Below, piece by piece: positions 54,360 to 63,958 of a stretch of DNA of 64,000 nucleotides. The DNA comes from Streptomyces xylophagus (GTDB taxonomy: Bacteria > Actinomycetota > Actinomycetes > Streptomycetales > Streptomycetaceae). The stretch spans positions 15,963-79,962 of the forward strand of contig NZ_JNWO01000034.1 in NCBI RefSeq assembly GCF_000716435.1, read 5' to 3'. Each line of letters starts with the position of its first letter. The stretch's first letter is position 1. The translations under genes and the position numbers were made by a program. The notes under the pieces are model-generated. The model saw only the letters and a program-made list of their open reading frames with translations, was not told the DNA's origin and ran no database searches.

Positions 54360-54886
54360 CGCTCCCGCTCCTCACGCTCCAGCGCGCGTGCGTCCAGGTC
54401 GCGGGCCTCCAGCTCCTCCCGGAGCCGGGCGAGCGCCCGGTGCAGCGTGCTCTTGACCGTACCGGCCGACATGCCCAGGGCCGCGGCCGTCTCTTCTGTG
54501 GACATCTGCTCCCAGTGTCGCAGGACGACAACACTGCGCTGTTTCGGTGCGAGAACTTTCATGATGTCCATAAGAAGCGCCCGATCCGCGTGCTGCTCGG
54601 TCGCGTCGTCGACGCTCGCGTCCGGCAGCTGCTCGGTGGGGACCTCCTCGAGCTTGCGGGCCCGCCACCACTCGGTCCGCGTGTTGATCATGACGCGGCG
54701 CAGGTACGCGTCCGCGAGGCGCTTGTCCTCGATGGTCTCCCAGCGGCCGTACGTCCGTACGAGTGCCGTCTGGAGCAGGTCCTGGGCGTCGACCGGGTCC
54801 GGCACCAGCCGGCGGGCGCTGCGCAGCAGCGCGTCCTGTCGGGTGCGGACGTACTCCTCGAATTCGAGCACCTCGCCCTGCGCCAT
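54347..54886 (-). CDS. sigE: ECF sigma factor SigE
   Basis: 179 residues. Sigma region 2 (FEEYVRTRQDALLRSARRLVPDPVDAQDLLQTALVRTYGRW and YLRRVMINTRTEWWRARK) and region 4 (LAPKQRSVVVLRHWEQMSTEETAAALGMSAGTVKSTLHRALARLREEL). Directs cell-envelope maintenance genes in Streptomyces and has no classical anti-sigma factor, being controlled instead through CseBC. ATG 54886 has GGAGG nine bases upstream; a 33-bp extension to 54919 is rejected. Overlaps cseA by 13 bp. Confidence 0.96.
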   Translation of the reverse strand: MAQGEVLEFEEYVRTRQDALLRSARRLVPDPVDAQDLLQTALVRTYGRWETIEDKRLADAYLRRVMINTRTEWWRARKLEEVPTEQLPDASVDDATEQHADRALLMDIMKVLAPKQRSVVVLRHWEQMSTEETAAALGMSAGTVKSTLHRALARLREELEARDLDARALEREERERCAA

Positions 54887-55185
54887 GATCAACCGCCTCC
54901 ATCCCCGTTTCCGACCCACCTGCTGCCGGTTGTTCTCTGCTGTGTCCCGCCGGTCTGCGGCACAGCAATGAAGCTACGGAGGGGTTGTCACGGCCCTGTG
55001 CGGAGCAGCCTGCGGGGAGCGCTCGGCTGTCCGTCGGTTGTGTAACGGAAGTAGGTCTGGGGTAAGGGGGCTGGGTGGTTGGGGTGGGTGTGGGGTGATT
55101 TGGGACCTGCAGAGGCAGTGCGGGAGTGTTACGGGAGCTGGGTGTGGGCTGTGGGGCCGTCTTCTGTCTGTGAAGTGACCGTGTG
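54887..55185 (-). promoter_or_regulatory. sigE upstream region
   Basis: 299 bp between mutY and sigE with no gene. A minus-strand TAGCTT at 54971-54976 is a -10 candidate giving an ~80-nt leader, but no convincing -35 is seen, which fits a promoter needing the CseB activator. No clear direct-repeat CseB site was recognised. Confidence 0.4.
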
Positions 55186-56136
55186 TCAGGTGCGGGTGGT
55201 AGGGAGTCGGTACAGGCCGTCTGGAAGGGGCTCCACCAGTCCGTCCGCCACCAGGCCGTCCAAGGCCCTGGCCCGCTGCACCGGTTCGTGCCACACCCGG
55301 TCCAGTGCCGACTGCGGGACGGGCGTGTGCGCTTCGCGGAGTACGGCGAGGAGCTTGCCGCGTACCTGGCGGTCCGTGCCCGCGTATGTCTGGGCGCGGC
55401 GGGCCGGGCCCTCGTGGTCGGGCTTGCCTGCCAGGTTCCAGGCGCACTGGGCGCTGATCGGGCAGCGGTGGCATGTCTCGTTCTTCGCCGTGCAGACGAG
55501 TGCGCCCAGTTCCATGGAGGCCGCGGCCCAGCGTGCGGCGGTGTGCTCGTCCTGGGGGAGCAGGGCGCGGGCCAGCTTGCGTTCGGCCGCGGTGGTGGCG
55601 TTCGGGGGGAACTGGACGCCGGTGACCGCGCGCGCGAACACGCGGCGGACGTTCGTGTCCAGGACGGCGTGGCGCTGGCCGTACGCGAAGGACGCGACGG
55701 CGGCTGCCGTGTATTCGCCGATGCCGGGCAGGGCGAGGAGTTGGGCGTGGTCGGTGGGGACGTCGCCGCCGTGCCGTTCCGTTATGGCGGTGGCGGCGCC
55801 GTGCAGGCGCAGCGCGCGGCGGGGGTAGCCGAGGCGGCCCCAGGCGCGGACCGCTTCGCCGGGGGCGTCCTCGGCGAGGTCGGCGGGGCGGGGCCAGCGG
55901 GCGAGCCACTGTTCGTATACGGGGAGGACTCGGTTGACCGGGGTCTGCTGGAGCATGAACTCGCTGACCATCACGCCCCAGGGGCCGGCGTCGGGGTGAC
56001 GCCAGGGGAGGTCGCGGGCGTTGTCTTCGAACCAGTCGATGACGGGGGTGTGGAGATGGGCTCCGTCGGGTGCGGTGCCGTCCGGTGTGGTGGCGGATGT
56101 GCTGTGCGGGGGCTTCGTGGGCGCAGTCATGGCCAT
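55186..56136 (-). CDS. mutY: A/G-specific adenine DNA glycosylase
   Basis: Removes adenine mispaired with 8-oxoguanine. 316 residues. Catalytic Glu in SEFMLQQTPV, helix-hairpin-helix LPGIGEYTAAAVASFA, catalytic Asp region VLDTNVRRV, and a [4Fe-4S] cluster C-x6-C-x2-C-x5-C at C215, C222, C225 and C231. The C-terminal 8-oxoG-recognition domain is short. Start 56136 or 56130 (both ATG). Lies near disA and radA, as in other actinobacteria. Confidence 0.95.
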   Translation of the reverse strand: MAMTAPTKPPHSTSATTPDGTAPDGAHLHTPVIDWFEDNARDLPWRHPDAGPWGVMVSEFMLQQTPVNRVLPVYEQWLARWPRPADLAEDAPGEAVRAWGRLGYPRRALRLHGAATAITERHGGDVPTDHAQLLALPGIGEYTAAAVASFAYGQRHAVLDTNVRRVFARAVTGVQFPPNATTAAERKLARALLPQDEHTAARWAAASMELGALVCTAKNETCHRCPISAQCAWNLAGKPDHEGPARRAQTYAGTDRQVRGKLLAVLREAHTPVPQSALDRVWHEPVQRARALDGLVADGLVEPLPDGLYRLPTTRT

Positions 56137-56433
56137 CCGATCCTGCCATGTGCGGCCGGTCCGGTGGGTGCGGGTGCGGGGTGGTTCGCCCGCGGTTTGG
56201 TGGTGGGTCGGGGCCGCGCCGGGGGGTGTCCGTCCTCGGAACGGCGCGGAATCGGTTGCCTACCAACGTGCTCGTGTTGACGCGCCAACCGCTGCGGGCG
56301 GACACCCCCCGACACGGCCCCTTCTCGCCGTACGCGGCCGACTGCCCGCTCCACAACTCCCTTACCGGGATGATGATCCGGAAAAGTTGGGGCTGGGGCG
56401 GCGGGTGGGGCGAGGTAACTCGCCGATCTCTCG

Positions 56434-56439
56434 TACAGT
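56434..56439 (+). promoter_or_regulatory. -10 box (TACAGT) for leaderless surface-protein mRNA
   Basis: TACAGT, 7 nt, then GTG 56447. The 310-bp divergent gap also holds a 12-bp inverted repeat GGGGGGTGTCCG (56221-56232) / CGGACACCCCCC (56299-56310) of unknown role. Confidence 0.55.
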
Positions 56440-56446
56440 TTGCGCC

Positions 56447-57265
56447 GTGGGATCTCTGCGCAATCCGGTCGGGCCGCTTCCCTCCTCCATCTATTGGCGA
56501 CGGAGGGTCCTCATGGTGTCCGTGGTCGCCCTGTTGGCACTGCTGATCACCTGGATCGTCACGTCGGGTGGCGGGGGCGGTAAGAACGGTGCGGATGGGG
56601 CGAAGAACGGTAAGACGCCCGCCCCTACGATCACTGCTGGGCCGTCGGGATCTGGTCCCGCGATCAGTCAACACCCCGGCGGACGTGATGAGTCGGGCAG
56701 CAGCGGTGGTAGTGGTTCTGGTTCGAGTGCGGGATCAGGTGACAGTGACTCCGGTGGTTCCGGTGGGGCCGAGACCGGCAGCGGTAGTGGTGGTACTGGC
56801 TCCGCTGGTGGGTCCAACGGTGGTACGAGTACAGGGACTACGGTGCCTGCCGATTCGACCCTCCCGAACTGCACTGCCAGTGCTGTGCAGTTGAGTCTGC
56901 GTAGTCTGCACAACTCTTACTCGCCGGATCAGGTGCCTACTTTTGTGCTGACCGCCAAGAACTCGTCGAGCAGTGACTGCAAGGTTGATCTCGGGCCCAA
57001 GAGTGCGGTGTTGACGATCACGGAGGCGGGAAGCAGTTCCGGGTATTGGTCGTCCGCTGATTGTCCGAAGAGTGCTGGAAGTGTGTACTACCGGGTGTCT
57101 GCGGGGAGCAGCGTCACCTACACGTTGAAGTGGGATCGCAAGCCGAGTGCGCCTGAGTGCGCTACTCCGCCGGCTGGTTCGGCTGGGGCTGGGACCTATT
57201 TGGTCGAGGCTCAGGCTTCTGGGTTCGCCAAGGCGCAGATCTCGTTTGTTCTGGCTAGTGACTGA
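56447..57265 (+). CDS. Single-pass surface protein with Ser/Gly linker and DUF4232-like domain
   Basis: 272 residues. One membrane helix (about 20-42: LMVSVVALLALLITWIVTS), a long Gly/Ser/Asp linker (45-145), and an extracellular domain of about 125 residues with four cysteines (NCTASAVQ, SDCKVDLG, SADCPKS, PECATPP) that fits two disulphides, of the kind seen in DUF4232-type lipoprotein domains. GTG 56447, probably leaderless. Divergent from mutY and convergent with disA. Function unknown; envelope location is inferred from topology. Confidence 0.8.
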   Translation: MGSLRNPVGPLPSSIYWRRRVLMVSVVALLALLITWIVTSGGGGGKNGADGAKNGKTPAPTITAGPSGSGPAISQHPGGRDESGSSGGSGSGSSAGSGDSDSGGSGGAETGSGSGGTGSAGGSNGGTSTGTTVPADSTLPNCTASAVQLSLRSLHNSYSPDQVPTFVLTAKNSSSSDCKVDLGPKSAVLTITEAGSSSGYWSSADCPKSAGSVYYRVSAGSSVTYTLKWDRKPSAPECATPPAGSAGAGTYLVEAQASGFAKAQISFVLASD

Positions 57266-57278
57266 CTGGCGGCGGGGG

Positions 57279-58403
57279 TTAGACGTAGCGCTCCAGGATT
57301 GACGATTCCGCCAGGCGGGACAGGCCCTCTCGTACGCTTCTTGCCCTTGCTTCGCCTACGCCGTCGACTGTTTGGAGGTCGTCGACGCTTGCTGCCAGGA
57401 GTTTTTGTAGGCCGCCGAAGTGCTCCACCAGGCGGTCGATGATCGCGCCGGGGAGGCGCGGGACCTTGGCCAGGAGGCGGAAGCCGCGGGGGGAGACCGC
57501 CGAGTCGAGGGCCTCGGGGGAGCCTGTGTAGCCCAAGGCGCGGGCCACGGTGGGGAGTTCTAGGAGTTCCGCGTGGGAGAGGGCGTCCAGTTCGGCCAGG
57601 GCCTCGTCCACCGTGCGGGAGCGTTTGGCCGTGGGTTCGGGGACGTAGTCGCGTACTACCAGTTCGCGTTCCGGTTCTACGCCTGCGATCAGTTCCTCGA
57701 GTTGGAGGGCCAACAGGCGGCCGTCTGTGCCTAGTTCGACTACGTATTCCGCGATCTCTGTGGCGATCAGGCGGACCATTTCCAGGCGTTGGACCACTGC
57801 CGAGACGTCTCGGACTGTTACCAGGTCCTCGATCTCGAGGGCTGACAACGTTCCCGCCACCTCGTCCAGGCGGAGCTTGTAGCGCTCCAGGGTGGCGAGG
57901 GCCTGGTTCGCTCGGGAGAGGATCGCTGCCGAGTCCTCCAGGACGCGGCGCTGGCCGTCCACGTAGAGGGCGATCAGGCGCATTGACTGGGAGACGGAAA
58001 CGACGGGGAAGTCGACTTGTTTGCTGACCCGGTCGGCGGTGCGGTGCCGGGTGCCTGTCTCTTCGGTGGGGATGTTGGGGTCGGGGACCAGTTGGACGCC
58101 CGCTCGGAGGATCTTCGAGAGGTCGGACGACACTACGATGCCGCCGTCCAGCTTGCAGAGTTCGCGCAGGCGGGTGGCCGTGAACTCCACGTCCAGGATG
58201 AAACCGCCGGTGCACATCGCTTCTACGGTCTTGTCGGAGCCGAGCACGATGAGTCCTCCCGTGTTGCCGCGGAGGATTCGTTCCAGGCCGTCGCGCAGGG
58301 CCGTGCCGGGTGCCACGGCGCTCAGGGAGGCGCGCATCAGGCCATCGGCACCGGAGCTCCCGCCGGACTTTCCGGGAGCTGACGCCCGGTCGTTGGCTGC
58401 CAC
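57279..58403 (-). CDS. disA: DNA integrity scanning diadenylate cyclase DisA
   Basis: Makes cyclic di-AMP from two ATP and scans DNA for branched structures. 374 residues. Diadenylate cyclase domain with [10 protein letters not shown] (86-95, the DGA motif reading DGG) and GTRHRTAD with RHR at 119-121; a linker helix bundle; C-terminal helix-hairpin-helix ([27 protein letters not shown]). GTG 58403 has GAGGAG upstream. In Streptomyces c-di-AMP controls potassium uptake and germination-related riboswitches. Followed upstream on the same strand by radA, as in most actinobacteria. Confidence 0.96.
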   Translation of the reverse strand: MAANDRASAPGKSGGSSGADGLMRASLSAVAPGTALRDGLERILRGNTGGLIVLGSDKTVEAMCTGGFILDVEFTATRLRELCKLDGGIVVSSDLSKILRAGVQLVPDPNIPTEETGTRHRTADRVSKQVDFPVVSVSQSMRLIALYVDGQRRVLEDSAAILSRANQALATLERYKLRLDEVAGTLSALEIEDLVTVRDVSAVVQRLEMVRLIATEIAEYVVELGTDGRLLALQLEELIAGVEPERELVVRDYVPEPTAKRSRTVDEALAELDALSHAELLELPTVARALGYTGSPEALDSAVSPRGFRLLAKVPRLPGAIIDRLVEHFGGLQKLLAASVDDLQTVDGVGEARARSVREGLSRLAESSILERYV

Positions 58404-58485
58404 TGCACTCCTCGGGTCGCAGGTTCTTCTGGTGCTCCCGTTTCGCACACTCTGTTCGCATGGACGGGCGAGACCAGGGCAAAGT

Positions 58486-59895
58486 CTACCGGCGGTCCTC
58501 GTCGTCCCGTGGGGCCTCTCGCTTACGGGAGCGCGGAAGGACCCGGAGAGCGTCTCCTATGTCGGCTACTTCGAGGACCTTCATGCCGGCCGGGATCTTG
58601 CCCGGGTCGCCCGGAACGAGGGCGTGGGTGAAGCCCAGGCGGTGTGCTTCGGAGAGCCTGCGCTGGACGCCCGTGACCCGTCTGACCTCGCCCGCGAGGC
58701 CCACTTCGCCGATCGCGACCAGGTTCTTGGGGAGGGGGGTGTCGCTCGCCGCGGAGGCCAGGGCGAGGGCGATGGCCAGATCTGCCGCCGGTTCTGAGAG
58801 TTTTACGCCGCCGACCGTTGCGGAGTAGATGTCTCGCTTGCCGAGAGCGCTGATTCTGCCTCGTTGTTCCAGGACCGCGAGCATCATCGAGACGCGGGAG
58901 GTTTCCAGGCCTGAGGTGGTGCGGCGGGGGGAGGGGATCTGGGAGTCGACCGTGAGGGCCTGGACTTCGGCCACCAAAGGGCGGCGGCCTTCCAGGGTGA
59001 CCGTCAGGCAGGTGCCGGGGACCGGCTCCGCGCGGCGGGTCAGGAACAGGCCGCTCGGGTCGGCCAGGCCAGTGATGCCCTCGTCGTGCAGCTCGAAGCA
59101 GCCGACCTCGTCGGTCGTGCCGTAGCGGTTCTTGACGCCCCGTACGAGGCGCAGGCGTGCGTGGCGGTCACCCTCGAAGGAGAGGACCACGTCCACCAGG
59201 TGTTCTAGGAGGCGTGGGCCCGCGATTGCCCCGTCTTTTGTGACATGGCCTACGAGGAGGGTGGACATGCCTCGCTCCTTGGAGGCGCGGATCAGGGCGC
59301 CGGCGACCTCGCGGACCTGGGCCATGCCGCCGGGTGCGCCGTCGATCTCCGGGGAGGCCACCGTCTGTACGGAGTCCAGGATCAGGAGTGAGGGCTTCAC
59401 CGCGTCCAAGTGGCCCAGGATCGTGGCCAGATCGGTCTCGGCGGCGAGGTAGAGGTGGTCGTCGATCGCTTTGATGCGGTCGGCGCGCAGGCGGACCTGG
59501 CTCGCCGATTCTTCGCCTGTCACATAGAGCGTGCGGTGCTCTTCGCTCGCCGACTTGGCTGCCACGTCGAGGAGCAGGGTCGACTTTCCTACGCCCGGTT
59601 CGCCCGCGACGAGGACCACCGCTCCGGGGACCAGGCCGCCGCCGAGCACCCGGTCCAGCTCGGGCACGCCGGTCGAGCGTGCGGTGGCCTGGCGGCCGTC
59701 GACCTGGCCGATGGGTACGGCGGATGTCGTGACGCGGCCGGGGGCGGTGGTGCGGACGGCGGGCGCGCCGTACTCCTCGACCGTCCCCCATGCCTGGCAC
59801 TCGGAGCAGCGGCCGAGCCACTTGGCCGTCTGCCAGCCGCACTCGGTGCAGCGGTAGGACGGACGGTCCTTGGTGGTCTTCGTACGGGCAGCCAT
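58486..59895 (-). CDS. radA: DNA repair protein RadA
   Basis: RecA-like branch-migration ATPase in recombination. 469 residues: four-Cys zinc finger [20 protein letters not shown] (split), Walker [10 protein letters not shown] (98-106), the RadA-specific KNRYG motif ([14 protein letters not shown]), and a C-terminal Lon-protease-like domain. ATG 59895 is 6 nt after a -10 box. DisA and RadA work in the same DNA-damage surveillance in Bacillus, in line with their shared orientation here. Confidence 0.96.
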   Translation of the reverse strand: MAARTKTTKDRPSYRCTECGWQTAKWLGRCSECQAWGTVEEYGAPAVRTTAPGRVTTSAVPIGQVDGRQATARSTGVPELDRVLGGGLVPGAVVLVAGEPGVGKSTLLLDVAAKSASEEHRTLYVTGEESASQVRLRADRIKAIDDHLYLAAETDLATILGHLDAVKPSLLILDSVQTVASPEIDGAPGGMAQVREVAGALIRASKERGMSTLLVGHVTKDGAIAGPRLLEHLVDVVLSFEGDRHARLRLVRGVKNRYGTTDEVGCFELHDEGITGLADPSGLFLTRRAEPVPGTCLTVTLEGRRPLVAEVQALTVDSQIPSPRRTTSGLETSRVSMMLAVLEQRGRISALGKRDIYSATVGGVKLSEPAADLAIALALASAASDTPLPKNLVAIGEVGLAGEVRRVTGVQRRLSEAHRLGFTHALVPGDPGKIPAGMKVLEVADIGDALRVLPRSRKREAPRDDEDRR

Positions 59896-59901
59896 GCGTG
59901 A

Positions 59902-59907
59902 ACCGTA
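59902..59907 (-). promoter_or_regulatory. -10 box (TACGGT) for leaderless radA mRNA
   Basis: Minus-strand TACGGT, 6 nt, then ATG 59895. Confidence 0.55.
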
Positions 59908-60079
59908 ACCGGCGGGACTGACAAGGCGGTCGGCGGACGGAGTGGTGTGGTTCGGTATCCGGCCACCGGCGTCGGGATCGAGCCAGGGAAGCGGGGGTTC
60001 CTGTCCCCTATTGAGGGATCGTTTCACCCGTACGGATTAAAAGTGCTCAAGGGGGCGGAAGGGGGCATCGCCCGCCGCC

Positions 60080-60085
60080 TACGGT
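60080..60085 (+). promoter_or_regulatory. -10 box (TACGGT) for leaderless sigma-fusion mRNA
   Basis: TACGGT, 7 nt, then GTG 60093. The radA start lies 198 bp away on the other strand. Confidence 0.55.
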
Positions 60086-60092
60086 CGCACGG

Positions 60093-61799
60093 GTGATGAG
60101 CAGCAGTCCGGAGACCTCGACCCGCACCACCGGCGCACACCGGGCGCATCGGGAGGCGCGCGACCGCGCTGCGGCGCGCACGCTGGCGCAGCGCCCGCCC
60201 GCGCGCTACGAGCCGTATCTGGACGGCCTGTTCACGTACTGCCTGTCCGTGCTGTGCGACCACGACACCGCGACCGCCGCCCTGGGGGACGTGCTGGCGT
60301 TGGCCGAACGCCGGGGCGCGCGTGTGCCGGAGACGGCGGGGGACCGTCGCGCCTGGCTCTACGCGCTGGCCCGCTGGGCGTGTCTGCGCAAGCTGGCTGA
60401 GGCCAAGCAGAAACGTCAGGGCACCCACGCCGTGGGCCGGGTCGAGGCCGAGGAACCTGTCGTATCCGAGGAGCTGCGTGAGTCGCGGCGGCGTGAACTC
60501 GCCCTGCTCGCCTGGCCGGAGGCCGCCGGGACCACCCCGGAGCAGCGCGAGGCGCTCGAACTCGCCGTGCGCCATCGGCTCGCCGCCCACGAGGTCGCCG
60601 CCGTCCTCGGGATGGACCTCGCCGCCACCCGGGAACTGCTGGCCTCCGCCGCCTGCGAGGTGGAACGCACGCGTGCCGCCCTCGCCGTCGTGGAGACCGG
60701 GAGCTGCCCGAGCGTCGCGCGTCTCACCGGCGATCACCAGCTCGTGCTCAGCAGCGCGCTGCGCCGCGAACTCGTCCGGCACGTCGACGACTGCCCGCGC
60801 TGCCGTCGTACCGCCGAGCGCGCGGTGCCCGGCAGTTGGCCCGGCGCCAGTGTCACGCCCGCCGAACTGCCCGTCCTGGAGGCGCCCCGCGCGGCCCTGC
60901 ACGTGGCGATGGCGCACCTCCCACGCGCGCGGGGCAACGCGGCACCCCGCTTCGACCGGCGCGGTTTCCCGATGGACCCCAAGGACCGCGCCGCCCGAAG
61001 AGACCGTCTCCGCGCGCGTGCCGTCACGACTACCGTCGTCGCCACCGTCATCGCGGCCCCTGTCCTGGCCCTGTGGGCCGCCTACCGGGGCACACCGACC
61101 GGCGAGGGCGTCGACGGCCGGGCCGCCACCGCGAGCGAGGCACACGGGCCCGGCAGCCTGGAGGGCGAGGTCGCGAGCGGCGGCTACGAGAACACCGGCG
61201 ACGCAGCCACCAGTCCTGGCGGCCGGACCGGCAAGAACGGGAAAAACGATGTCTCTGTAGAGGTCATCAGCGTCACCGGTGCCGGCCAGAAGGGTGCCGG
61301 ACACCTCGCCGTCTCCGCCGCCAACAGCAGCGACACCACGCTCATCACCCTCACCGCGTCCGGCACGGCCCCGGTCCGCTGGTCCGCGACCACCGCGGCA
61401 CCCTGGCTCTACCTCAGCCAGTCCTCGGGAACCCTGGCGCCGGGGGAGTCGTTGACGATCAAGGTGTACGTCGACCATCTGCGCGAGCCCTCCGGCCACT
61501 GGACCGCGCGCGTGGCCGTCTCACCAGCCGGCGCCGTCGTCTCGATCGACGGCTACGGCACCGCGCCCGCCCCGACCGACTCCGGCAACCCCTCGCACCC
61601 CTCGGATCCCGACCCCGGCGGTCCGCCCTCGTCCGGCCCGGACCCGACGCCCACGAGCACGGCCCCGGGCGACCCGACACCGAGCGACCCGCCGCCCTCG
61701 TCCGCCGACCCCACCCCGACCCCGACGGACTCGTCGTCCGCCGATCCCGGAGGCTCGACGCCGCCGTCCGACGACGGCGGCGACCCGAGCTCGTCCTGA
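60093..61799 (+). CDS. Sigma-factor-like / zinc anti-sigma / BACON-like membrane fusion protein
   Basis: 568 residues in four parts. Residues 30-200: helical region resembling ECF sigma regions 2 and 4 (FTYCLSVLCDHDTATAALGDVLALAERRG; ELAVRHRLAAHEVAAVLGMDLAATRELL). Residues 205-240: zinc anti-sigma pattern, C205 then H230-x3-C234-x2-C237. Residues 311-331: membrane helix. Residues 385-490: extracellular immunoglobulin-like domain with TLTASGTAPVRWSATTAAPWLYLSQSSGTLAPGES, resembling BACON domains; then a Pro/Ser/Asp tail. It might be a trans-membrane regulator with sigma and anti-sigma parts in one chain, or a structural descendant. GTG 60093, no ribosome site. Whether the sigma part still binds RNA polymerase is unknown. 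Confidence 0.82.
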   Translation: MMSSSPETSTRTTGAHRAHREARDRAAARTLAQRPPARYEPYLDGLFTYCLSVLCDHDTATAALGDVLALAERRGARVPETAGDRRAWLYALARWACLRKLAEAKQKRQGTHAVGRVEAEEPVVSEELRESRRRELALLAWPEAAGTTPEQREALELAVRHRLAAHEVAAVLGMDLAATRELLASAACEVERTRAALAVVETGSCPSVARLTGDHQLVLSSALRRELVRHVDDCPRCRRTAERAVPGSWPGASVTPAELPVLEAPRAALHVAMAHLPRARGNAAPRFDRRGFPMDPKDRAARRDRLRARAVTTTVVATVIAAPVLALWAAYRGTPTGEGVDGRAATASEAHGPGSLEGEVASGGYENTGDAATSPGGRTGKNGKNDVSVEVISVTGAGQKGAGHLAVSAANSSDTTLITLTASGTAPVRWSATTAAPWLYLSQSSGTLAPGESLTIKVYVDHLREPSGHWTARVAVSPAGAVVSIDGYGTAPAPTDSGNPSHPSDPDPGGPPSSGPDPTPTSTAPGDPTPSDPPPSSADPTPTPTDSSSADPGGSTPPSDDGGDPSSS

Positions 61800-61803
61800 C
61801 CCG

Positions 61804-62697
61804 TCAGCCGACCGGGTCCGCCGGATGCGGTGCCAGCAGCGGGAGTTGCGAGGCCAGGCGCTCCTCGCACAGCTCGACCAGGCGGTCGTAGCCGGCCTTG
61901 CCCATCAGCTCGGTCAGCTCCGGGCGGTAGGACACGTACACCGGGTCGCCCGCGCCGTGCGCCGAGGTCGCCGACGTGCACCACCAGTGCAGGTCGTGGC
62001 CGCCGGGACCCCAGCCCCTGCGGTCGTACTCGCCGATCGACACCTGGAGCACGCGTGTGTCGTCCGGCCGGTCGATCCACTCGTACGTGCGCCGCACCGG
62101 CAGCTGCCAGCAGACGTCCGGCTTGGTCTCCAGGGGTTCGCGGCCCTCCTTCACGGCGAGGATGTGCAGCGAGCAGCCCGCGCCGCCCGCGAAACCGGGG
62201 CGGTTCTGGAAGATGCACGAGCCCTTGTAGGGGCGGGTCTGGCGGTCGCCGTCCTCGTCCTCCGAGGTCCAGCCGTTCTTCGCGCCCTCGTCGTGGTGCT
62301 GCCAGATGTCCGGGGTGAGCCTCGCCACATGCCCGGCGACCCGTTTCTCGTCGTCCTCGTCGGAGAAGTGCGCGCCCAGGGTGCAGCACCCGTCGTCCGC
62401 GCGGCCCGCCTGGATGCCCTGGCAGCCGCTTCCGAAGATGCAGTTCCAGCGAGAGGTCAGCCATGTCAGATCGCAGCGGAAGAGCTGCTCCTCGTCCGCC
62501 GGATCCGGGAACTCCACCCACGCGCGCGCGAAGTCGAGCCCCTTCTCGTCGCCTTTCAGAGCCTTCTTCGACATCTGTGACGTCTTCGGTGACTTCGGTG
62601 ACTTTGGGGACTCCTGGGGCTTGGCCGACTTCACTGGCGAGGAATCGCCCGGTGATTTGGCCGCCTTGTCGGTCTTCGCCTTTTTCGTCTTTGGCAC
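61804..62697 (-). CDS. Cysteine-rich conserved hypothetical protein
   Basis: About 297 residues. A Lys/Ser/Pro-rich start with [11 protein letters not shown] repeats (1-40) precedes a globular part with a cluster of Cys and His: [57 protein letters not shown] and DVCWQLP. The pattern suggests an Fe-S or zinc site, somewhat like YkgJ-type proteins, but the match is not firm. GTG 62697 lies 6 nt after TACCCT (minus strand). Divergent from the Ppx/GppA gene. No function claimed. Confidence 0.75.
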   Translation of the reverse strand: MPKTKKAKTDKAAKSPGDSSPVKSAKPQESPKSPKSPKTSQMSKKALKGDEKGLDFARAWVEFPDPADEEQLFRCDLTWLTSRWNCIFGSGCQGIQAGRADDGCCTLGAHFSDEDDEKRVAGHVARLTPDIWQHHDEGAKNGWTSEDEDGDRQTRPYKGSCIFQNRPGFAGGAGCSLHILAVKEGREPLETKPDVCWQLPVRRTYEWIDRPDDTRVLQVSIGEYDRRGWGPGGHDLHWWCTSATSAHGAGDPVYVSYRPELTELMGKAGYDRLVELCEERLASQLPLLAPHPADPVG

Positions 62698-62767
62698 GCG
62701 TCCAGGGTAAGTCGCCGGAGGCGGGCCCAGACACCGCTCCGGGGACCGAGATAGGTGCAGGTGGCAG

Positions 62768-62773
62768 TAGCGT
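62768..62773 (+). promoter_or_regulatory. -10 box (TAGCGT) for leaderless ppx-like mRNA
   Basis: TAGCGT, 7 nt, then ATG 62781. On the other strand TACCCT (62704-62709) stands 6 nt from GTG 62697, so both divergent mRNAs look leaderless. Confidence 0.55.
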
Positions 62774-62780
62774 TCCGTAT

Positions 62781-63719
62781 ATGAGACTCGGTGTCCTCGA
62801 CGTGGGATCGAACACGGTGCATCTGCTGGTGGTGGACGCACACCCGGGCGCGCGCCCGCTGCCCGCGCACTCGCACAAGGTGGAACTGCGCCTTGCCCAA
62901 CTCCTCGACGACGACGGGGCGATCGGCCCCGAGGGGGTCGACAAACTCGTCGGCGTCGTCGAGGAGGCGTTGCAGGCCGCCGAGGACAAGGGTGTCGAGG
63001 AACTCCTCCCGTTCGCCACCTCCGCCGTCCGCGAGGCCAGCAACGCGGACGACGTCCTCGCGCGCGTGCAGACCGAGACCGGCGTCGAACTCCAGGTTCT
63101 CACCGGCGCCGAAGAAGCCCGGCTCACCTTCCTCGCCGTCCGCCGCTGGTTCGGCTGGTCCGCCGGCAAGCTCCTCGTCCTCGATATCGGCGGCGGCTCC
63201 CTGGAGATCGCCTACGGCATCGACGAGGAACCCGACGCGGCGGTGTCGCTGCCGCTCGGCGCCGGCCGCCTCACCGCCGGCTGGCTCCCCGGGGACCCGC
63301 CGGAACCGGACGCGATAAGGGCCCTGCGCCGCCATGTGCGCGCCCAGATCGCCCGTACGGTGGGCGAGTTCAGCCGTTTCGGCGCCCCCGACCACGTGGT
63401 CGCCACGTCGAAGACCTTCAAGCAGCTCGCCCGCCTCGCCGGTGCCGCCCGCTCCGCCGACGGCCTCTACGTCCAGCGCGAGCTCAAGCGCGAGTCCCTG
63501 GAGGCCTGGGTCCCCCGCCTCGCCGGCATGACCACCGCCCAGCGCGCGGTCCTCCCCGGTGTCTCCGAGGGCCGCGCCGAACAACTGCTTGCCGGCGCGA
63601 TGGTCGCCGAGGGCGCGATGGATCTGTTCGGCGTGGAGACGCTCGAGGTGTGTCCTTGGGCGCTGCGGGAGGGCGTCATCCTGCGGCGGCTGGATCAGAT
63701 GCCGTCGGCGTTGGCGTAG
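62781..63719 (+). CDS. Ppx/GppA-family exopolyphosphatase
   Basis: 312 residues, the short actinobacterial form (Ppx1-like) lacking the C-terminal HD-type domain of E. coli Ppx. ASKHA nucleotide-binding motifs: [45 protein letters not shown] and [10 protein letters not shown]. It would remove terminal phosphates from polyphosphate and/or hydrolyse pppGpp, linking to the stringent response; substrate preference not readable. ATG 62781. Confidence 0.92.
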   Translation: MRLGVLDVGSNTVHLLVVDAHPGARPLPAHSHKVELRLAQLLDDDGAIGPEGVDKLVGVVEEALQAAEDKGVEELLPFATSAVREASNADDVLARVQTETGVELQVLTGAEEARLTFLAVRRWFGWSAGKLLVLDIGGGSLEIAYGIDEEPDAAVSLPLGAGRLTAGWLPGDPPEPDAIRALRRHVRAQIARTVGEFSRFGAPDHVVATSKTFKQLARLAGAARSADGLYVQRELKRESLEAWVPRLAGMTTAQRAVLPGVSEGRAEQLLAGAMVAEGAMDLFGVETLEVCPWALREGVILRRLDQMPSALA

Positions 63720-63807
63720 GGCCAGCTGTTGCCGTTGCAGTGACGGGGAGGTCATGGCAACCGCCTAAGAGCTCGGTGGGTTCTGTCGAGGGGCGGCTGC
63801 GGGTGCG

Positions 63808-63958
63808 TTGTGGCTGGTCGCGCAGTTCCCCGCGCCCCTTCGAAACGCAGGCCCAGTTCCAGGGGCGCGAGGAACTGCGCGAGCAACCACGAACCACCCG
63901 CAGTCACCCGGCAACAGAACCCCCCCAAGGGGCGCGAGGAACTGCGCGACCAGCCCCC
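63808..63958. repeat. Three copies of the dispersed Streptomyces repeat
   Basis: Copy 3 (63808-63840, minus orientation, CGCAGTTCCCCGCGCCCC), copy 4 (63861-63894, plus, GGGGCGCGAGGAACTGCGCG) and copy 5 (63927-63958, plus). Copies 3 and 4 are inverted relative to each other and can pair. The remaining bases to the window end contain no supported gene. Confidence 0.85.
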
